DNA of 64,000 nucleotides from Desulfocicer vacuolatum DSM 3385 (GTDB lineage Bacteria > Desulfobacterota > Desulfobacteria > Desulfobacterales > Desulfobacteraceae): positions 1-64,000 of the forward strand of contig NZ_FWXY01000013.1 of NCBI RefSeq assembly GCF_900176365.1. The letters are read 5' to 3'. Under the pieces are notes generated by a model, which worked only from the letters and a program-made list of their open reading frames with translations, searched no databases and was not told the origin of the DNA. Positions 61,885 through 64,000 of this stretch are shown here, piece by piece. How positions within the stretch are numbered: the stretch's first letter is position 1; every line of letters starts with the position of its first letter. The position numbers and the translations under genes were made by a program.

Positions 61885-62228
61885 ATATGACTTGTTAGTC
61901 ATATATTTTCATTATTGCTTATTAAGGTTTTGCGTAACTAATTGATGTTATTGGATTTTTTTTAAAAAAATCATTGGAGCCAGCATGATGATTGCGGGCA
62001 GTTCTGATAACTTATGACTCTGAAAAAATATAGAACAAAATAAAAATTTGCTAAGCTTGTAAAAAGTTTTGAGTTCGTTTTTTAACCACAATTTATGTGT
62101 GTAAATTGGGATTAAAGCCAATATTATGATGTGGAGGGGTGCATTGGTGGTGTGCTCAATGTTGAAATTTGTAACCATAAAATATTATCAGGCATTTTGC
62201 AAAATCACCTCAAATTTGCTGTTTCCCC
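61885..62228 (+). other. Unexplained AT-rich spacer between pylC and pylD
   Basis: 344 bases without a recognisable gene. A pylT gene (CUA anticodon with CTCTAAA loop) was searched for by eye and not seen here. A 76-codon frame on the minus strand and a 45-codon frame on the plus strand have no ribosome site or known fold. In most bacteria pyl genes are tightly packed, so this gap is atypical. Confidence 0.6.
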
Positions 62229-62243
62229 ATGGAGCTGAAGACC

Positions 62244-63083
62244 ATGACTCGTTTAAAAACGTGTGATATTAATACTATTGTTAAAAATTTAGATAATTAC
62301 AACAGAGAATTGATTGAAAAAACAGGGCATTCTCTTTTGGGAATTGCCTGCCATGCTTGTGGTCGGAAAAAAGCTGAAATTCTTAAACTAATTGATGATT
62401 TTGCAGTCAGTGTGGTTCCTGTCACGGCGGGTCAGGGTATTATAACCACATTTTCCGATACTGTGGCGGCTATCATGAATTACCTTGGGTTTCAAGTGTC
62501 TGTAACCACAGCAACGGACACCGCAGGGGTGGCAGAAGCCTTTGAAAACAAGGCCCATGGTATCATGATGTCCGATGATAACCGTTTTGTGGGTTTAAAC
62601 CTTACACTTCAACAGGTGGCAGATAATTCTGAGTCCACGGGCAGAGGGTATGCGGCTGCTCTGGATCTCATGGCAGGGGGCTTAAAAGAGCAATCCGTGG
62701 TGGTGGTGGGATGTGGCCCCGTGGGAACCGGAGCCGCCACATGGTTGAAACATACCGGTGCCCATGTGGTATTGTACGATGTTGATCCCGGTACTGCTCT
62801 GGATTTGAAAAATACGTTGTGTAACGATGCCGCAATTGGCCCGGGTAGGGTGAGTATGGCAGATCAAACCCTGGAAGTTTTGCTTCACCGGGTAAGGTAT
62901 GTTGTTGAGGCCACCCCTGTGGAGAATTCCATTCCTGGAAATGCTCTTTTTGACAATACTTATGTAGCTGCCCCGGGGGTTCCTCTGGGGGTTTCAAAAA
63001 ACGGGTGTGAGAGGATTTCCAGTCGTTTGATTCATGATAAACTGGAGATCGGTGTTGCCACCATGGCTGTGTCAATGCTGTAG
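62244..63083 (+). CDS. pylD: Pyrrolysine biosynthesis protein PylD (dehydrogenase)
   Basis: Final step: oxidises and cyclises L-lysine-N6-3-methylornithine to pyrrolysine. 279 residues. The Rossmann loop VVVVGCGPVGTGAATWLK and the NAD(P)-binding VLYDVD strand are visible. The N-terminal domain (DINTIVKNLDNYNRELIEKTGHSLLGIACHACG) matches PylD. Start at 62244 (GGAG 9 bases before) preferred over 62229. It ends in TAG with the next in-frame stop, TAA, four codons later. Confidence 0.9.
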   Translation: MTRLKTCDINTIVKNLDNYNRELIEKTGHSLLGIACHACGRKKAEILKLIDDFAVSVVPVTAGQGIITTFSDTVAAIMNYLGFQVSVTTATDTAGVAEAFENKAHGIMMSDDNRFVGLNLTLQQVADNSESTGRGYAAALDLMAGGLKEQSVVVVGCGPVGTGAATWLKHTGAHVVLYDVDPGTALDLKNTLCNDAAIGPGRVSMADQTLEVLLHRVRYVVEATPVENSIPGNALFDNTYVAAPGVPLGVSKNGCERISSRLIHDKLEIGVATMAVSML

Positions 63084-63160
63084 TTTGGTTTTTAAAACAG
63101 TCCGGCCCTGTCTTTGGGGGGGATCCCCCGTTTAGGCGGGCCCAGAATAAGGATTCTAAT

Positions 63161-64000
63161 TTGAATGAGATAGTAACATGGACAGATACCCAGCTGTCCC
63201 GACTCAAAGAGCTGGAGGCAGGGGAAAACGATTTAATTTGTCCCTGTGCCGCCATGGAAGAGAGAAATCAATGTTTCCAGCGCATTGAAAAGCGTTTGGT
63301 GAAGCAACAGCAGCAAAAGTTAAGACAATTTCTCACCGTTGATTTGAAACCACGCTTGATTGAGCTGGAAGAACGCCTCACCGCAGTTCTTAATGAACTG
63401 GGATTTTCCCGGGTAACCACCCCTGTGATTATTTCCCGGGAGGCCCTTGACAGAATGACCGTGGACAGGGATCATCCCCTTTCAAAGCAGGTCTATTGGC
63501 TGGATGATAAGCATTGTCTGCGTCCCATGCTGGCCCCTAATTTATATCAATATATGGTGAGCCTGGGGCGCTTGAAGGCTCGACCCATCCGATTTTTTGA
63601 GATTGGCTCCTGTTTTAGAAAAGAATCCGACGGTGCCAGGCATAACAGCGAATTTACCATGCTCAATCTGGTGGAAATGGGGGTTCCCATGGATCAGCGG
63701 CAAAAACGTTTAAAGCAGTTGGCCAAGGTCGTGGCCGATGCCGCAGGTTTGAAGGAGTATGAATTTGAAACCGAAGAATCCGTGGTGTATGGAGAAACCC
63801 TGGATGTGGTGGCAGGCAGTGACGGCATTGAAGTGGCCTCGGGTGCCATGGGACCACATCCACTGGATGCTGCATGGCGAATCACCGACTCCTGGGTGGG
63901 GCTTGGTTTTGGTCTGGAACGTCTGGTCATGGTGGCCCAGGATTCCCAAAGCATTGGCAAATGGGGTAAAAGTGTTTCCTGGATAAATGGCATTCGATTG
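63161..64000 (+). CDS. pylSc: Pyrrolysyl-tRNA synthetase catalytic subunit PylSc (3' end beyond window)
   Basis: 280 codons from TTG at 63161 to the last base, with no stop. AAGGA sits 7 bases before the TTG. Class II synthetase core: motif 2 RFFEIGSCFRKES and motif 3 GLGFGLERLVMV. The amino-acid pocket has NSEFTMLNLVEMG, keeping the conserved Asn; the position corresponding to archaeal Cys348 is Val. The tRNA-binding N-terminal domain of archaeal PylS is absent, as in bacteria where a separate pylSn encodes it. The last residues (WINGIRL) match the family C-terminus, so only a few codons are missing. pylSn, pylB and pylT were not found and may lie to the right. Confidence 0.93.
   Translation, partial: MNEIVTWTDTQLSRLKELEAGENDLICPCAAMEERNQCFQRIEKRLVKQQQQKLRQFLTVDLKPRLIELEERLTAVLNELGFSRVTTPVIISREALDRMTVDRDHPLSKQVYWLDDKHCLRPMLAPNLYQYMVSLGRLKARPIRFFEIGSCFRKESDGARHNSEFTMLNLVEMGVPMDQRQKRLKQLAKVVADAAGLKEYEFETEESVVYGETLDVVAGSDGIEVASGAMGPHPLDAAWRITDSWVGLGFGLERLVMVAQDSQSIGKWGKSVSWINGIRL

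Noticed and set aside
61948-62178. 76-codon hydrophobic frame on the minus strand between pylC and pylD
   Set aside because: No ribosome site and no known fold; an AT-rich region readily gives hydrophobic frames.
61885-62228. Possible tRNA-Pyl gene in the pylC-pylD gap
   Set aside because: No CTCTAAA anticodon loop or T-arm GGTTCGA-type sequence was found on either strand.
1-64000. CRISPR array
   Set aside because: The family A and B repeats are dispersed and palindromic with irregular spacing; no regular repeat-spacer pattern or cas gene was found.

Overview
The window looks like a chromosomal segment of an anaerobic, sulfate-reducer-like member of the Desulfobacterota (Desulfobacteraceae type). 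This is inferred from four things. It carries pyrrolysine biosynthesis genes in the bacterial arrangement, with a split PylSc. It has several TRAP carboxylate transporters and a liv amino-acid ABC system. It has a citramalate-synthase route to isoleucine. Its intergenic DNA is rich in palindromic repeats. No rRNA or marker gene fixes the species.

Layout. 1-2300: the tail of an IS4-type transposase, a GntR regulator and repeat-filled intergenic DNA. 2.3-7.7 kb: a complete branched-chain amino-acid type ABC importer (livG, binding protein, livH, livM, livF). 7.8-12 kb: an RhlE-like helicase coupled by a 4-base overlap to a DctPQM TRAP transporter. 12.2-14.1 kb: an acetyl-CoA hydrolase/transferase fused to a GNAT domain. 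14.1-18.6 kb: an accessory islet holding a small helical protein, an 897-residue protein with two P-loops, a HipB-like regulator, a hipA stub and the 3' remnant of a SNF2-type helicase. The islet abuts tRNA-Phe. 18.7-26 kb: rsmE, a small acidic protein, valS, lepA and a secreted chalcone-isomerase-like protein. 26.4-33.7 kb (minus strand): ilvD-ilvB-ilvH-cimA-leuA, preceded by an Ile/Leu/Val-rich leader peptide and a terminator, which is a classic attenuator layout. 34-39.3 kb: mobile hairpin elements, an acyl-CoA ligase and a NarL-type two-component pair. 39.5-44.6 kb: an orphan DctP and a TAXI-TRAP/UspA operon. 44.6-50.6 kb (minus strand): aat, then clpS-clpA and secA. 50.7-59 kb: an M23 peptidase, argC, an AsmA-like protein, a DUF4126 protein, cinA, a DUF2156-like protein and a ferritin-like protein. 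59.4-64 kb: an MFS transporter followed by pylC, pylD and pylSc, the last cut by the window end.

How the parts work together. The ilv/cim/leu operon makes branched-chain amino acids and the liv system imports them or similar compounds. ClpS/ClpA and Aat are the recogniser/unfoldase and the tagging enzyme of the leucine N-degron pathway, and they sit close together. PylC, PylD and PylSc make pyrrolysine and charge it for decoding UAG, yet ordinary genes here (livF, rsmE, cimA, clpA, pylD) still end in TAG, three of them with a backup TAA within five codons.

The most unusual content is intergenic. It includes a family of about 90-bp palindromic units, often in tandem pairs. It also includes a family of about 150-bp long hairpins, two near-identical 184-bp elements with terminal inverted repeats and target duplications, and a 108-bp hairpin inserted in a duplicated upstream region. 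The two-gene ATPase cassette at 14.5-17.6 kb is the best candidate for an undescribed, possibly defensive, system.
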